IMG/VR virus record: IMGVR_UViG_3300025012_000028
Location: 1 to 64,000 of that record
From: a virus
Direction: 5' to 3' (one strand)
DNA: 64,000 nt
Below the pieces are notes generated by a model. That model was not told where the DNA came from. It ran no database searches and was given only the letters and a program-made list of their open reading frames with translations. Position numbers and translations under genes: made by a program. This document shows positions 47,384 to 56,560 of this stretch, in pieces. Within the stretch, counting starts at the first letter, position 1; the number at the start of each line of letters is the position of its first letter.

Positions 47384-48094
47384 ATGTCGTTACCTAACCT
47401 AAACGAAGATGTAAATTACAAACAGATAGATTTGCTGTCGGGAAAGAAAATAGGTGTTAAACGTTGGAAAGTGAAGGAAGAGAAATCACTTCTCTTTTCG
47501 GTCGAGGGCAACGAAAACGACGAAGAAGTATTAAATGAAATCACCAAATTTGTCAAATCGTGTTGCGATGATCCTAAGAAATTCGATACTCTTTCCAGAA
47601 CCGACATCGTTCATTCACTATCTCAAATGAGAAAGATGTCTAAAGGTTCTAAAATTGAATATAATTACGATTGTGAGGAATGTAAGTTTCCTCTCACTGA
47701 TGAGGTGAATATTGATCAAGATATAAAAACCAAAAAGTTTAAATCTGAACCTATTAAGATTGGTGACAATTTAATTTTTAGTATCAAAGAACTCAGTGCT
47801 GCCGAAAGTGATGCAATTAGACTTAAATATACGAAAGTCTCTGAGTATAATTACCACTTCATTTTGAAATCTATTGAATCTATTGTTTTTAAAAAAGAAG
47901 TATACGAAGAGTTTACTGAGGCAGAACTGATTGAATTTATAGACGGCATGGATTCAGAAGATCTTGAAACTCTTGCGGATAAAATTAATGAAGCACAAGC
48001 AGAGATTTCTATAGAAAAGATTTTAACCTGTGGGAAATGTGAGCATGTAAATAAAATTACTTTTGGGGGGTTGGAAAGTTTTTTGGCTTTTTAG
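47384..48094 (+). CDS. Baseplate hub assembly/tail assembly chaperone, T4 gp26/gp51-like
   Basis: 236 aa with a zinc ribbon: CEECKFP near 104-107 and CGKCEHVNK near 218-221. This matches T4_baseplate family proteins (gp26/gp51). It lies between the tube genes and the large tape-measure-like gene, exactly where tail assembly chaperones sit, and ends in a slippery TTTTTTG. Confidence 0.7.
   Translation: MSLPNLNEDVNYKQIDLLSGKKIGVKRWKVKEEKSLLFSVEGNENDEEVLNEITKFVKSCCDDPKKFDTLSRTDIVHSLSQMRKMSKGSKIEYNYDCEECKFPLTDEVNIDQDIKTKKFKSEPIKIGDNLIFSIKELSAAESDAIRLKYTKVSEYNYHFILKSIESIVFKKEVYEEFTEAELIEFIDGMDSEDLETLADKINEAQAEISIEKILTCGKCEHVNKITFGGLESFLAF
48079..48085 (+). promoter_or_regulatory. Candidate -1 ribosomal frameshift site T_TTT_TTG
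   Basis: In phase with the zero frame (AGT TTT TTG). After slipping -1 the frame is open through the following 52-codon gene. No obvious downstream pseudoknot was seen. Confidence 0.5.
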
Positions 48095-48096
48095 TT

Positions 48097-48255
48097 ATGG
48101 ACTACAACCAGCTCGATTATTTTAAAATCTATGACTTCATGAAACGTTACCGCAGTTGGAGTAAATTTGAGTTGGATGATATGGAACCTTACCAATTAGA
48201 AGTGTTCTACTTCATGGCAGTTGCAGATTATATGGCAGAAAAAGGAAATAAATAA
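48097..48255 (+). CDS. Small protein or frameshift extension, 52 aa
   Basis: MDYNQLDYFKIYDFMKRYRS; acidic and aromatic. It has an ATG of its own but no clear ribosome site, and lies in the -1 frame of the preceding gene without a stop between. Could be the second half of a chaperone pair. Confidence 0.62.
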   Translation: MDYNQLDYFKIYDFMKRYRSWSKFELDDMEPYQLEVFYFMAVADYMAEKGNK

Positions 48256-48331
48256 CTATACTTAAAGTGGTGAAAGTCCACTTATAATATCCAAACTCGT
48301 CTAGGGGGCCACGACGAAAAAGGAGACACAA

Positions 48332-48580
48332 ATGGATGTAAAATTATCACAGTTTGAGAATTTGGAACTTGAAGAACGCAAAATGCACATGGATAATCAG
48401 AAAAAGTTTTACGAACTGGATATCCACGAGCGCAAACAGGAAACAATCCGAAGAGGGTTGGAAACTTTGATGAAGGTTGTTCTATTGCCGAAAAATGTTA
48501 CATCAGAGCAAGATATTTTAAAAGCAGCTTGGGAAAAAATGAATCTGTTTTTAGGAAAATTAGAACCACATAAAGATTAA
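48332..48580 (+). CDS. Hypothetical protein, 82 aa
   Basis: Helical, charged protein behind AAAGGAG; possibly coiled coil. Position before the tape-measure-like gene. The 48256-48331 gap holds an AAGTGG/CCACTT hairpin. Confidence 0.6.
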   Translation: MDVKLSQFENLELEERKMHMDNQKKFYELDIHERKQETIRRGLETLMKVVLLPKNVTSEQDILKAAWEKMNLFLGKLEPHKD

Positions 48581-48581
48581 C

Positions 48582-48609
48582 TTGACTTTTATTTAAACCC
48601 TGTTATTAT
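48582..48609 (+). promoter_or_regulatory. Early sigma70-type promoter with following stem-loop
   Basis: TTGACT, 16 nt, TATTAT; a stem-loop begins at about +1. Confidence 0.65.
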
Positions 48610-48610
48610 A

Positions 48611-48639
48611 AGATGGACGGTAAAATTTACCGTCCATCT
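48611..48639 (+). terminator. Stem-loop
   Basis: 14-bp AGATGGACGGTAAA/TTTACCGTCCATCT hairpin then TTTTG, directly after the promoter: a promoter plus stem-loop cassette inside the late operon. Confidence 0.75.
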
Positions 48640-48660
48640 TTTGTTTGGAGGGTATGGGAT

Positions 48661-48906
48661 ATGAGAAAACCAAAAAAACAGAAAGACAATATAGAACGAT
48701 GGTCGGATGGTGTGATTCGGACTCATGGTGTCCCTGAACCAGTTCCAGCTTATCGAAAAATATATTGGAAGATAAAGAAATGGTTTAAGTGGGTTTTTTG
48801 GTTGAGTGTATTGTTGATAGCTATCTGTCTTTTTCCCATCTTGGTAATAATTTTTCCTGTGGGCATGACGGCATTAATGGCCTTATTTTGGATTATAACA
48901 GAGTAA
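48661..48906 (+). CDS. Small membrane protein, 81 aa
   Basis: ATG 48661 behind GGAGGG. Basic N-terminus, then two hydrophobic segments (~38-57 and ~60-79). With its own early promoter inside the tail operon it looks like an inserted early gene. Confidence 0.6.
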   Translation: MRKPKKQKDNIERWSDGVIRTHGVPEPVPAYRKIYWKIKKWFKWVFWLSVLLIAICLFPILVIIFPVGMTALMALFWIITE

Positions 48907-48928
48907 TCAACACCACACAAATCTAATA

Positions 48929-48936
48929 TATAAATA
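48929..48936 (+). promoter_or_regulatory. T4-type late promoter TATAAATA
   Basis: Late -10, 52 nt upstream of the 821-codon tail gene. Confidence 0.78.
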
Positions 48937-48987
48937 AGGGAGATAAGAATATAATCTTATCTCCCTTTCATTTTTAGAGGATAATAA

Positions 48988-51453
48988 ATGGACACAAATA
49001 GCATATCTAAAATATTGAACATGCACTTCAACAATACCAATTCTCTGTCTGACAAGTCGGATGAATATGGTTTTGATGAACATCAAAACAGTTTAATCCG
49101 CGAATCAAAGATAGTGTTGGCTCAGATTAAGAAATATGAAACTCTGGTCAGCACTTATGTTAGAAGAAGAAGTTCTTCAGGGACAAACTTAATTGCTAAA
49201 GATAAACAGGTTCAAATTATAAAATTATCAGAATTGGTCTTTACTGCATACAAAGCTATAGCTTCAGATGTTGATTATGAAAATGTTAAGAACGATAAAA
49301 AATTATTATCAGACGTTGGGATGTTATTAGCATCAGGCGATTTTGCTTTAACTTTGGCTCAAATAGGTTTATCGACTGCAAGATGGAATAAGATAAAGAA
49401 AACATTTGATGAAATTAAAATATTGTTGGACGGGTTCATTTCTTTCAAAGAAAGGAATCATCTTTCATTTAAGGACAAATGGAAAAATAGATTAAACACT
49501 TTTAAAAAGAATTTGCCTAAAGGTAAAAAAGCCAACTTATTAATGGCCGGAAAAATCGGTTTAGCAGGTTTGGGTATCGGCCTTGCTAAATTTGCTGCAA
49601 TCGCAACCAAATCTGGTGGAATAGAAAAACTTAAGTACCCTGCAACACTGTGGTTAGCAAAAATAGGTTATGATGTCAAAAAACAACGTGATGCTAGATT
49701 AAACCTGATACGCCAAATATCTTCCGCTGGTACAGAACTACATAGTAATTTAGCTACTGGCTCTATACGAAACAGATTAGCCGGTGGTGGATCGTATGTT
49801 GCTAAAAGAAATGCGCCTATCCTCATAGGTGACAATCCCGGTGGAAAAGAAAAGTTTGTAATTAAAAGAGGTCCATCTTCAATCGGTGGTAAAACAGCCG
49901 GTCCTACTCTGATGAACATGAAAATCGGAGATAAGATAAATGCATCTCCTCTTTCTGGTAAAGGTGTAACCAAAGTCAACACAAATGATCTTTCCAGATT
50001 TGGTGCTGGAACAGATGAAGAAATTTCCAACACCAGTGGTGTAGTGAGTGCAGTTAATAGAAATACATCAGTTCTGATTAAAATGTGGAAGTCTCAGACT
50101 GATTATTATAGAGATGATATTAGTCGAAAAGATGATTTGGCAAATGCCAATAAAGGAATCGGTAAAAGTAATTTTTCAAATTTATCTACAGGCCAAAAGA
50201 TCGGACAGTTTATCGATTCGAAAGACAAAGGTGGGTTTGTTAAATCAGTCTTAATGTCTGTCATAGAAGGATCGACTATTGGTGCAGTCGTTAAAAATGG
50301 TTTAGGTTCTACTGCTAAAACAGTTGGAAAAGGATTGATGAAACGTGCTCCTATGATTGGTGGTGTAATGTCAGGTGGATTGACATATGCTAGAACCGGC
50401 TCATTAGCTAAAGGAGTGGGTTCGGGTATAGGGTCGTTGGGTGGTGCTATAGGTGGAGCAAAGCTAGGTGCCACCATAGGGTCGTTCATAACACCGGGGG
50501 TTGGTACGGCTATAGGTGCAGCAATTGGAACCGTTGCTGGTGGGTTGATGGGCGATAAATTGGGTACATTTGTCGGTGGAGTATTTGAAGATTGGAAAAC
50601 CTATTGGGATAAAATAAAAGAATGGTTTCAACCTTTTCTCTCCGTGATGGGGAAAATTGGTGGTGGAACAATTAAAGCAGTAACATCTGGTTATGGTGCT
50701 GCGAAAAGTGCAGTCTCAAATGCATTTTCTGCTGGTAAAGAAGCAATTGGCATGGGAAGTAGAAGTGTAAGAAACAATAATCCCGGCAACATCAAAGTTC
50801 CTGTGGGTGGGTTGGAAGTTGCTAGAGCAAGATATAATGATCCTAATATTAGTATCGATCCGAATCCTGCTAGTGATGGTGGACACTTCTTAAAGTTTTC
50901 TAGTGTGGAAAAAGGAAAAGCAGCAATACCCAAATTATTAAAAACCACTTCATCTAATTTATCTGTCAACGATGCTCTACGGAAATGGAGCAACAACGCA
51001 TATGGCGATGAAATTGTCCCGGCTCTCAAAGGTAAAACAATTGGCAGTTTAAATGAATCCGAACTGACTTCATTACAAAACGCAATGCAAAATCGTGAAG
51101 GTTGGAAACCTGCGGCGATCAATAGGAATGCTAATCTTCCATCCCAAATTGATGCAGCACAATCTAAATCACCCTTATCAAAAGTTCCGGTTCCTTCACC
51201 ACCAATGAAATTTAAACAGGCTCAAGTCGAAGTTAGTATGGCGACTGGTCTTGAAAGAATGAAGATCAACGAACAAGAAGCATCGAAACGAGCATATGAA
51301 CAATCCTTATTGGGTTCTATAACCAATATGGGAAATACTATCATAAATAACGTCAACAATGGTGGGGGTGGTAGATCAACACCATCTATTGTTTCATCTG
51401 GTGATGGCTCTCTAGTAAGTTTATATACTGCTGGATTGAGTGGAGGGTTTTAA
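48988..51453 (+). CDS. Tape-measure/hub protein with murein-hydrolase-like domain
   Basis: 821 aa. Coiled-coil N-terminus (~1-170), a hydrophobic stretch (~185-205), a Gly/Ala-rich membrane-active segment (~480-530), then a domain beginning RNNNPGNIK (~593-715) seen in phage peptidoglycan-hydrolysing virion proteins. Gene order (tube, chaperone, this, gp48/54-like) puts it at the gp29 position. It probably sets tail length, then crosses the membrane and cuts cell wall. No lysozyme exists in the gp5-like proteins here, so this may replace it. Confidence 0.7.
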   Translation: MDTNSISKILNMHFNNTNSLSDKSDEYGFDEHQNSLIRESKIVLAQIKKYETLVSTYVRRRSSSGTNLIAKDKQVQIIKLSELVFTAYKAIASDVDYENVKNDKKLLSDVGMLLASGDFALTLAQIGLSTARWNKIKKTFDEIKILLDGFISFKERNHLSFKDKWKNRLNTFKKNLPKGKKANLLMAGKIGLAGLGIGLAKFAAIATKSGGIEKLKYPATLWLAKIGYDVKKQRDARLNLIRQISSAGTELHSNLATGSIRNRLAGGGSYVAKRNAPILIGDNPGGKEKFVIKRGPSSIGGKTAGPTLMNMKIGDKINASPLSGKGVTKVNTNDLSRFGAGTDEEISNTSGVVSAVNRNTSVLIKMWKSQTDYYRDDISRKDDLANANKGIGKSNFSNLSTGQKIGQFIDSKDKGGFVKSVLMSVIEGSTIGAVVKNGLGSTAKTVGKGLMKRAPMIGGVMSGGLTYARTGSLAKGVGSGIGSLGGAIGGAKLGATIGSFITPGVGTAIGAAIGTVAGGLMGDKLGTFVGGVFEDWKTYWDKIKEWFQPFLSVMGKIGGGTIKAVTSGYGAAKSAVSNAFSAGKEAIGMGSRSVRNNNPGNIKVPVGGLEVARARYNDPNISIDPNPASDGGHFLKFSSVEKGKAAIPKLLKTTSSNLSVNDALRKWSNNAYGDEIVPALKGKTIGSLNESELTSLQNAMQNREGWKPAAINRNANLPSQIDAAQSKSPLSKVPVPSPPMKFKQAQVEVSMATGLERMKINEQEASKRAYEQSLLGSITNMGNTIINNVNNGGGGRSTPSIVSSGDGSLVSLYTAGLSGGF

Positions 51454-52169
51454 TGGGAAAGTTAGTATATCCTTCTGGGGATAGAGAAAAATCAAAAGCA
51501 AGGGTAGTATTTAGATCCTATACATGGAAACTTAATACCCCTAAACTAGCAAACACATTGGAACAAGTTATGGGTGGATTTCAATCTGAAATCCAATTAT
51601 ATCTACCAGCAGATTTCTCTGAACAATATAAGGCAGAATGGGGCAACGAAGATTTGGTTTCAGTATTGTTAGATTCATCTGCAAAGGGAGCTAAGGCTAC
51701 CGGATGGGAAGCACTTAATACTGCGGCTGAAGCTGCCAATTTGAAAGGTTTAACTAATACATTAGCAAAATATAATCAAGGTGAAACTCACTTCCCCGGC
51801 GAATTTATGGTTTTTAAGAAAGGTTCCCCAACAAGTCTTTCTTTCAATTTTGAAATGTTGCCGAAGTCAAGTCAAGATTCGGTTGCCATTTTTAACATTG
51901 TCGAAACATTTAAGCGCCAGATGTTACCAACGTTCCAAGGTGGAACACTTCAATTCCCCAACATCTGGCAAATAGCTTTCAATGGAATTTTAGGACCGGG
52001 ACACCCCCAAACAGCCAATATGTATAATGATATGGCTCTAGTGGATGTTGTACCTAGTTATGGTGGGGGTGCTCAATCTGCACTAACCTTCGATGATGAA
52101 TATCCGGTGACAGTGAAATTGCAATTACAATTTCAGGCGATCAAACATAACTATCTATTTTCCAATTAA
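51453..52169 (+). CDS. Baseplate tube cap/initiator, gp48/gp54-like
   Basis: 238 aa. Tube fold with the FQAIKHNYLFSN C-terminus and a LPADFSEQYKAEWGNEDL stretch; position after the tape measure matches T4 gp48/gp54, which start tube growth. Overlaps the previous stop (TAATG). Confidence 0.68.
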   Translation: MGKLVYPSGDREKSKARVVFRSYTWKLNTPKLANTLEQVMGGFQSEIQLYLPADFSEQYKAEWGNEDLVSVLLDSSAKGAKATGWEALNTAAEAANLKGLTNTLAKYNQGETHFPGEFMVFKKGSPTSLSFNFEMLPKSSQDSVAIFNIVETFKRQMLPTFQGGTLQFPNIWQIAFNGILGPGHPQTANMYNDMALVDVVPSYGGGAQSALTFDDEYPVTVKLQLQFQAIKHNYLFSN

Positions 52170-52177
52170 GGATTCGT

Positions 52178-52684
52178 ATGTCATCAACCAGTTATTCATA
52201 TTTTGATCAGTTTTCAGATGTACAGGTAGATCTATCACCATATCTGAATAACATTAAAGATACTTATGGTATTGATTATTCTTTCACCAATATTCAATCT
52301 CCCAAACCAATTTTAAAAAATTTATTTGAACGAGTGGATATTGTTGCTAATTTTAAAAAGAACATACTTTTCTTTGATTCGTATACTGTTCAAGATGGTG
52401 AACGACCCGAAGATGTTTCTTTTAGAAAATACGACGTGGTAGATAATTGGTGGATCATCTGTTTATTTAATGGTGTAAAAAATATATGGATGGATTGGGT
52501 AATGACAGAAGATCAACTTCAGGCAATGGCAGATAAACTGTTTGAGACTGAAAATAAATATACTCGCAATACCTATTATGATTTATTGTTTGAACGTAAT
52601 GAATCGATGCGCCACATTCTTGTTCTTAAACCAATTTATATCAATGATCTGGTCACAGCATACAGAACGGCAGTGGAAGGTTAG
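52178..52684 (+). CDS. 53: Baseplate wedge protein gp53-like
   Basis: 168 aa. YTVQDGERPEDVSFRKYD is the LysM-like signature of gp53, and DNWWIICLFNGV / WMDW match too. Joins wedges around the hub. Confidence 0.8.
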   Translation: MSSTSYSYFDQFSDVQVDLSPYLNNIKDTYGIDYSFTNIQSPKPILKNLFERVDIVANFKKNILFFDSYTVQDGERPEDVSFRKYDVVDNWWIICLFNGVKNIWMDWVMTEDQLQAMADKLFETENKYTRNTYYDLLFERNESMRHILVLKPIYINDLVTAYRTAVEG

Positions 52685-52977
52685 AGTTTAAAATCATAAT
52701 CATAATAACAATCTTGACTGGTTTTGGGTTTGAAATCCCGATATGATTTATCTTTAATTGAGTTGAGAAAATGCTGTTCGTCTGCAATGAACTGTAGTAT
52801 ATCCATATCTATTCCACAACCAATTTCTATTGGTGTTCCTTTCATTATCGAAAGGTTTCTAGATTTCAATTGTTTTCTGATGGTTCTGCAACTTTTACAT
52901 ATGGAACAAAACCCATTTTTGAATTCATCAAATTCAATAGTGGGTTTTGATGTTTTACATACCGAACAAATTTTCAT
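52681..52977 (-). CDS. Zinc-finger protein on opposite strand, 98 aa
   Basis: MKICSVC-KTSKP then CSICKSC: two CxxC pairs, as in small HNH/VSR-like or recombination-type endonuclease N-termini. Its own early promoter lies upstream, and it overlaps the gp53 stop by 4 nt. A self-contained insertion within the tail operon. Confidence 0.6.
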   Translation of the reverse strand: MKICSVCKTSKPTIEFDEFKNGFCSICKSCRTIRKQLKSRNLSIMKGTPIEIGCGIDMDILQFIADEQHFLNSIKDKSYRDFKPKTSQDCYYDYDFKL

Positions 52978-53017
52978 AATACCATTCCTCAAAACACTAT
53001 TTAAATCATCATAAATA

Positions 53018-53046
53018 ATGATATCATAAACCCATTTTGAAGTCAA
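53018..53046 (-). promoter_or_regulatory. Early sigma70-type promoter
   Basis: Leftward TTGACT, 17 nt, TATCAT; serves the opposite-strand zinc-finger gene. Confidence 0.72.
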
Positions 53047-53055
53047 GGATAAATT

Positions 53056-54273
53056 TTGTCTACTCAGAACAACATTTTCAATTTTAATTTAAAAGATATT
53101 AAGATTAAAGGAATTTCATTGCTTCCCCAAGCTTTGGGTGAAATGAATATTTATGAGGGGATTAATAATCCTGCGATTTTGGGAGACTTCACTATTGCAG
53201 ATTGGCAAGGGTTTCAAGAAGTGGGTGAAATATTTGCACTCGATGATGTCGAGATTACCTTTGCTACGGCGGAACGAGATGAATTAAAACTTAAATATAA
53301 AATCTATGCAAGCAATTCTTCTGTCAACGCTACTGCAACATTTCATCCGGTGACTTATCGTTTTTGTGATCCTTGGTTGATTGATGCGTTCACACGATCC
53401 ATTTCAAAACCATATAAAGAAAAATACATTCACGAAATAATCGAAGATCTATTAAAGGAGTGTGGTGCATCTATTGGGTTTATAGAACCTACTAAACAAA
53501 AACTTCATATGTTCACCACACCATTATGGACTGCACTCAAATCTATTAATTATCTTCTCAGTTTTGCACTCAATAAAGATGGTAGGGGTGGATATACTTT
53601 CTGGACCGATCTGAAAACCGGAAAGGTGAATGTTTGTTCTATGGATTATTTGTTTGCAGGAAAGTATGGTAAAGAAGATACTAAATATATGTCTCTTCCA
53701 CAAAATCAGTTTTATGAATCAAGAATTGATCAATTATCTATTGAGGATAATTTTGATATTTTGAGATATGCTAATGTGGGTATTGGTAGAACTATTCATC
53801 AGGGTTATTATTATGATAAAAATAAACTAATGACTTCCGAGAAAGCAATCAACGAATTCCCATATACACACTTAGGAAAAAAACTACCGATAAATAAATT
53901 GTTTACGGATAATAAATATGCTAGTATAAAAGGAAATTATCTTTACCCATGTAAAGATGGGTTAGTGCAGGATGATAATGAATTGAAAGATATGATTGAG
54001 GGTAAAGTTCAGAACCATTATATCAAGTTGGCTTCTGATATCTTTAAAGTCAATATAGTAACGAATCCTAATAGCACCAGACGTGTAGGAAAATTAGCTG
54101 AACTGGAATGGCAGTCTGAAAACAAAACCATCACATCTCAAAATTTACAATTGAGTGGTTGGTATTTGCAGAGGTCTATAAGACATTGTATTTTCAATGG
54201 GCTTTATAGTCCAGTGGTGACTTTGATTAGTGATGGGTTCCAACAATCACAGAACGATTTGATAACTTGGTGA
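53056..54273 (+). CDS. 27: Baseplate hub protein gp27-like
   Basis: 405 aa (T4 gp27 is 391). TTG start behind AAGGA. ALGEMNIYEGINNPAILGD, then the tube-like domains; ends near ITSQNLQLSGWYLQRS, as in gp27/gpD-type hubs. It caps the tail tube and carries the gp5 spike. Confidence 0.78.
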   Translation: MSTQNNIFNFNLKDIKIKGISLLPQALGEMNIYEGINNPAILGDFTIADWQGFQEVGEIFALDDVEITFATAERDELKLKYKIYASNSSVNATATFHPVTYRFCDPWLIDAFTRSISKPYKEKYIHEIIEDLLKECGASIGFIEPTKQKLHMFTTPLWTALKSINYLLSFALNKDGRGGYTFWTDLKTGKVNVCSMDYLFAGKYGKEDTKYMSLPQNQFYESRIDQLSIEDNFDILRYANVGIGRTIHQGYYYDKNKLMTSEKAINEFPYTHLGKKLPINKLFTDNKYASIKGNYLYPCKDGLVQDDNELKDMIEGKVQNHYIKLASDIFKVNIVTNPNSTRRVGKLAELEWQSENKTITSQNLQLSGWYLQRSIRHCIFNGLYSPVVTLISDGFQQSQNDLITW

Positions 54274-54277
54274 TCTA

Positions 54278-54583
54278 ATGCACGGAAGAGAATTTAATAT
54301 TTTCCACGGCTCAGACTGTGATTTATCGGGAATCAAATTGGCACAAGTAGTTTCCAATGTTGATCCGACTTCACAAGAAAAAGTATTTGTAAGAGTGTTG
54401 GGAGTACACGACATGACCAACACCAATCTAGATTATGGGATACCCGCACATCATTGTGCTCCTAGTCAGAATAGTAGTGGGGAAATACCGGAAGTGGATT
54501 CTTGGTTGTATGTTATGTTTCCTGATATTAGCAATCCTTCATATTGTGTTTATTTAGGGTTTGCTAGGTTTACAGAGGGTTAA
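54278..54583 (+). CDS. 5: Spike OB-domain protein, gp5 N-terminal part
   Basis: 101 aa. Beta-rich, matches the gp5 OB-fold region (KVFVRVLGVHD, GIPAHHCAPSQN). Translated separately from the needle domain. No lysozyme domain. Confidence 0.68.
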   Translation: MHGREFNIFHGSDCDLSGIKLAQVVSNVDPTSQEKVFVRVLGVHDMTNTNLDYGIPAHHCAPSQNSSGEIPEVDSWLYVMFPDISNPSYCVYLGFARFTEG

Positions 54584-55435
54584 ATGAAATCAGTCACCGA
54601 TAATACTGAACAGAACTTTGATGAAAGAGAAACCGGTGTTTCCAGCACATCCAAATACTTTCAGAAGTCTGCTTCTGTTGAAGATACACCCGATGGTAAA
54701 ATAATCAATACCAATTTGAAGAAAGTGTTTTGTGAAACATTTTCATTTAAACCTCAGACAATGACTGTTCTTGGTGTTGCGGTAACATTGCCGCTACCGT
54801 TCATCAAAACTAAAACCAAAAACGAAATAGGAGAAGTTCCCTTAGATAAAGATAAACTTCAATATGGAAATGTCATCTGCAACGAAACCAAGGGTGGGTT
54901 TGTTGAATTAAAATCTCAAACACCTAAAAATAAAATATGGCAGTGGTTACATCCTTCAGGAACATATAGAAAATATGTCGATGATGGTAGTTCATATGAT
55001 AAAGTTACGGGTGATACATTTTTCATTTTCAATAAAAATTGGAATGTTGCTATAGGAAAAGATTTCATTGAATTGATTGATGGAGATACTAAGATTCAAA
55101 TTAAGAAAAATTACAATCTCAATGTCGGTGGAGATTTCTCTGTTAATATTGATGGCAATTCTAATACCAATGTTGGAAAGGATCAAACAACTCAAGTTGG
55201 TGGAAATAGTTTAGAGACAGTCGATAAAAATAAAACCATCGATGTTACTGGATCACTGAACGAATCTATCAAGAAAGATCATACAAAACAAGTGAATGGA
55301 AGCGAATTCAACACAACCATCAAAGATAGAACTGATGTGGTGTGTGGTGGTCTGAATATATTAGTGAGTGGCGATGTAAATATTTCTTCTAATGGGACTA
55401 TCAATCTTATAGGCAAAAGGATAAATTTAGGTTGA
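54584..55435 (+). CDS. 5: Spike beta-helix protein, gp5 C-terminal part
   Basis: 283 aa. Starts directly at the previous stop. The second half consists of repeated VxVGG/VxVxGN strands (~170-260), the triple-stranded beta-helix of gp5/VgrG. It forms the membrane-piercing needle. Confidence 0.8.
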   Translation: MKSVTDNTEQNFDERETGVSSTSKYFQKSASVEDTPDGKIINTNLKKVFCETFSFKPQTMTVLGVAVTLPLPFIKTKTKNEIGEVPLDKDKLQYGNVICNETKGGFVELKSQTPKNKIWQWLHPSGTYRKYVDDGSSYDKVTGDTFFIFNKNWNVAIGKDFIELIDGDTKIQIKKNYNLNVGGDFSVNIDGNSNTNVGKDQTTQVGGNSLETVDKNKTIDVTGSLNESIKKDHTKQVNGSEFNTTIKDRTDVVCGGLNILVSGDVNISSNGTINLIGKRINLG

Positions 55436-55734
55436 AAGGGATAGTAAGAGTCACAGATAAAGTAAGTGGGGTTTGTTACTCACATACTACACCACAAAAT
55501 GTCATAGGAATGATTGTATCTGGTTCCAATAAAGTGTTTAGTGAGAATTTGGCAGTTGCTAGAATAGGAGATAAGGTAATTTTTTCTTGTGGTCACCAAG
55601 GAATTATATCATCTGGATCACCGAAAATATATGTAGATGGGATTGGAATTGCCGTGATAGGTGATGATGTGATTGGGTTTGGTGCAGATATAGTTGCAAA
55701 GATAACTTCTTCTTCAAATAAAGTGAGTGGATAA
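55432..55734 (+). CDS. PAAR-domain spike tip, gp5.4-like
   Basis: 100 aa, TTG start sharing bases with the previous TGA (TTGA). SHTTPQNVIGMIVSGS, VARIGDKVIFSCGHQG and GSPKIYVDGIGIAVIGD carry the PAAR pattern with His/Cys metal ligands. It sharpens the needle tip. Confidence 0.85.
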   Translation: MKGIVRVTDKVSGVCYSHTTPQNVIGMIVSGSNKVFSENLAVARIGDKVIFSCGHQGIISSGSPKIYVDGIGIAVIGDDVIGFGADIVAKITSSSNKVSG

Positions 55735-55735
55735 T

Positions 55736-56560
55736 ATGTCTAAACCTAATCTAGCGTTTGATGTTAACAAAAAATTAAAATCACAAATCAATTCTGTGAC
55801 GAGTGTTGTAGGAACAAATGGGGTATGTGTTCCTATTGCAGCAACTTATCATCAGACCGTTAAAATAGTTAATGCTATGGTTGGACCTGTCGCAGCAATG
55901 AAAGCGCGTATAGTGGATGTATTGGATAATAACGCAGTGGTAGAAGCACTCGAAGAGGTAAATAATTCATTGGACATACTCAACTCAGGATTGGGTCAGT
56001 TCAATCTTCAAATTGATCCTGAAACCATAAATGCGATGAATATTTTTAATAAAATATGTTTAGATTTTAATGACATCTTGCCCAATTCTATGAAGAAGTT
56101 CTTAGGAAAAATGACAGATTTTGTTAACGAAGGTCTTACTGATGTTGTGGATTTTGTTTTGCCGGATGATATATCAGATATGCTTTTGGATTCTGCGGAT
56201 TTTCTGAAAGAAGGTGCTCTGAGTGATTGTTTAAGTGATGCCACCGATGCAATCATGTCTCCCATCACAGCATATAGAAATTTCATAGCTTCAACAGGCA
56301 TTCTGGTTTTGATAAAGCGGCTACAGAAGTTTGAGAAGTGTATGACAAATCCCAATACTTGCAACCGCCCTAAGAAGGAATTTTGGTATCCCGGAACAAA
56401 GAAATACAACAGCCAATATTATCTCGAATTATTGGCCGTTGATCTTAAGGGTGAAGTACAGTTGAGCAAACTAAACGATAACTTTAAACGATTTGAATTA
56501 AGAATGTCCAAGACACTCAAGAAAGTGGATGCTTTCAAAACAACACCCATCAAATCTTAG
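55736..56560 (+). CDS. Structural protein of unknown role, 274 aa
   Basis: Start chosen at ATG 55736. Long helical protein following the spike genes; probably a baseplate or hub component. Unrecognised. Its end overlaps the convergent gene by 11 nt. Confidence 0.6.
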   Translation: MSKPNLAFDVNKKLKSQINSVTSVVGTNGVCVPIAATYHQTVKIVNAMVGPVAAMKARIVDVLDNNAVVEALEEVNNSLDILNSGLGQFNLQIDPETINAMNIFNKICLDFNDILPNSMKKFLGKMTDFVNEGLTDVVDFVLPDDISDMLLDSADFLKEGALSDCLSDATDAIMSPITAYRNFIASTGILVLIKRLQKFEKCMTNPNTCNRPKKEFWYPGTKKYNSQYYLELLAVDLKGEVQLSKLNDNFKRFELRMSKTLKKVDAFKTTPIKS

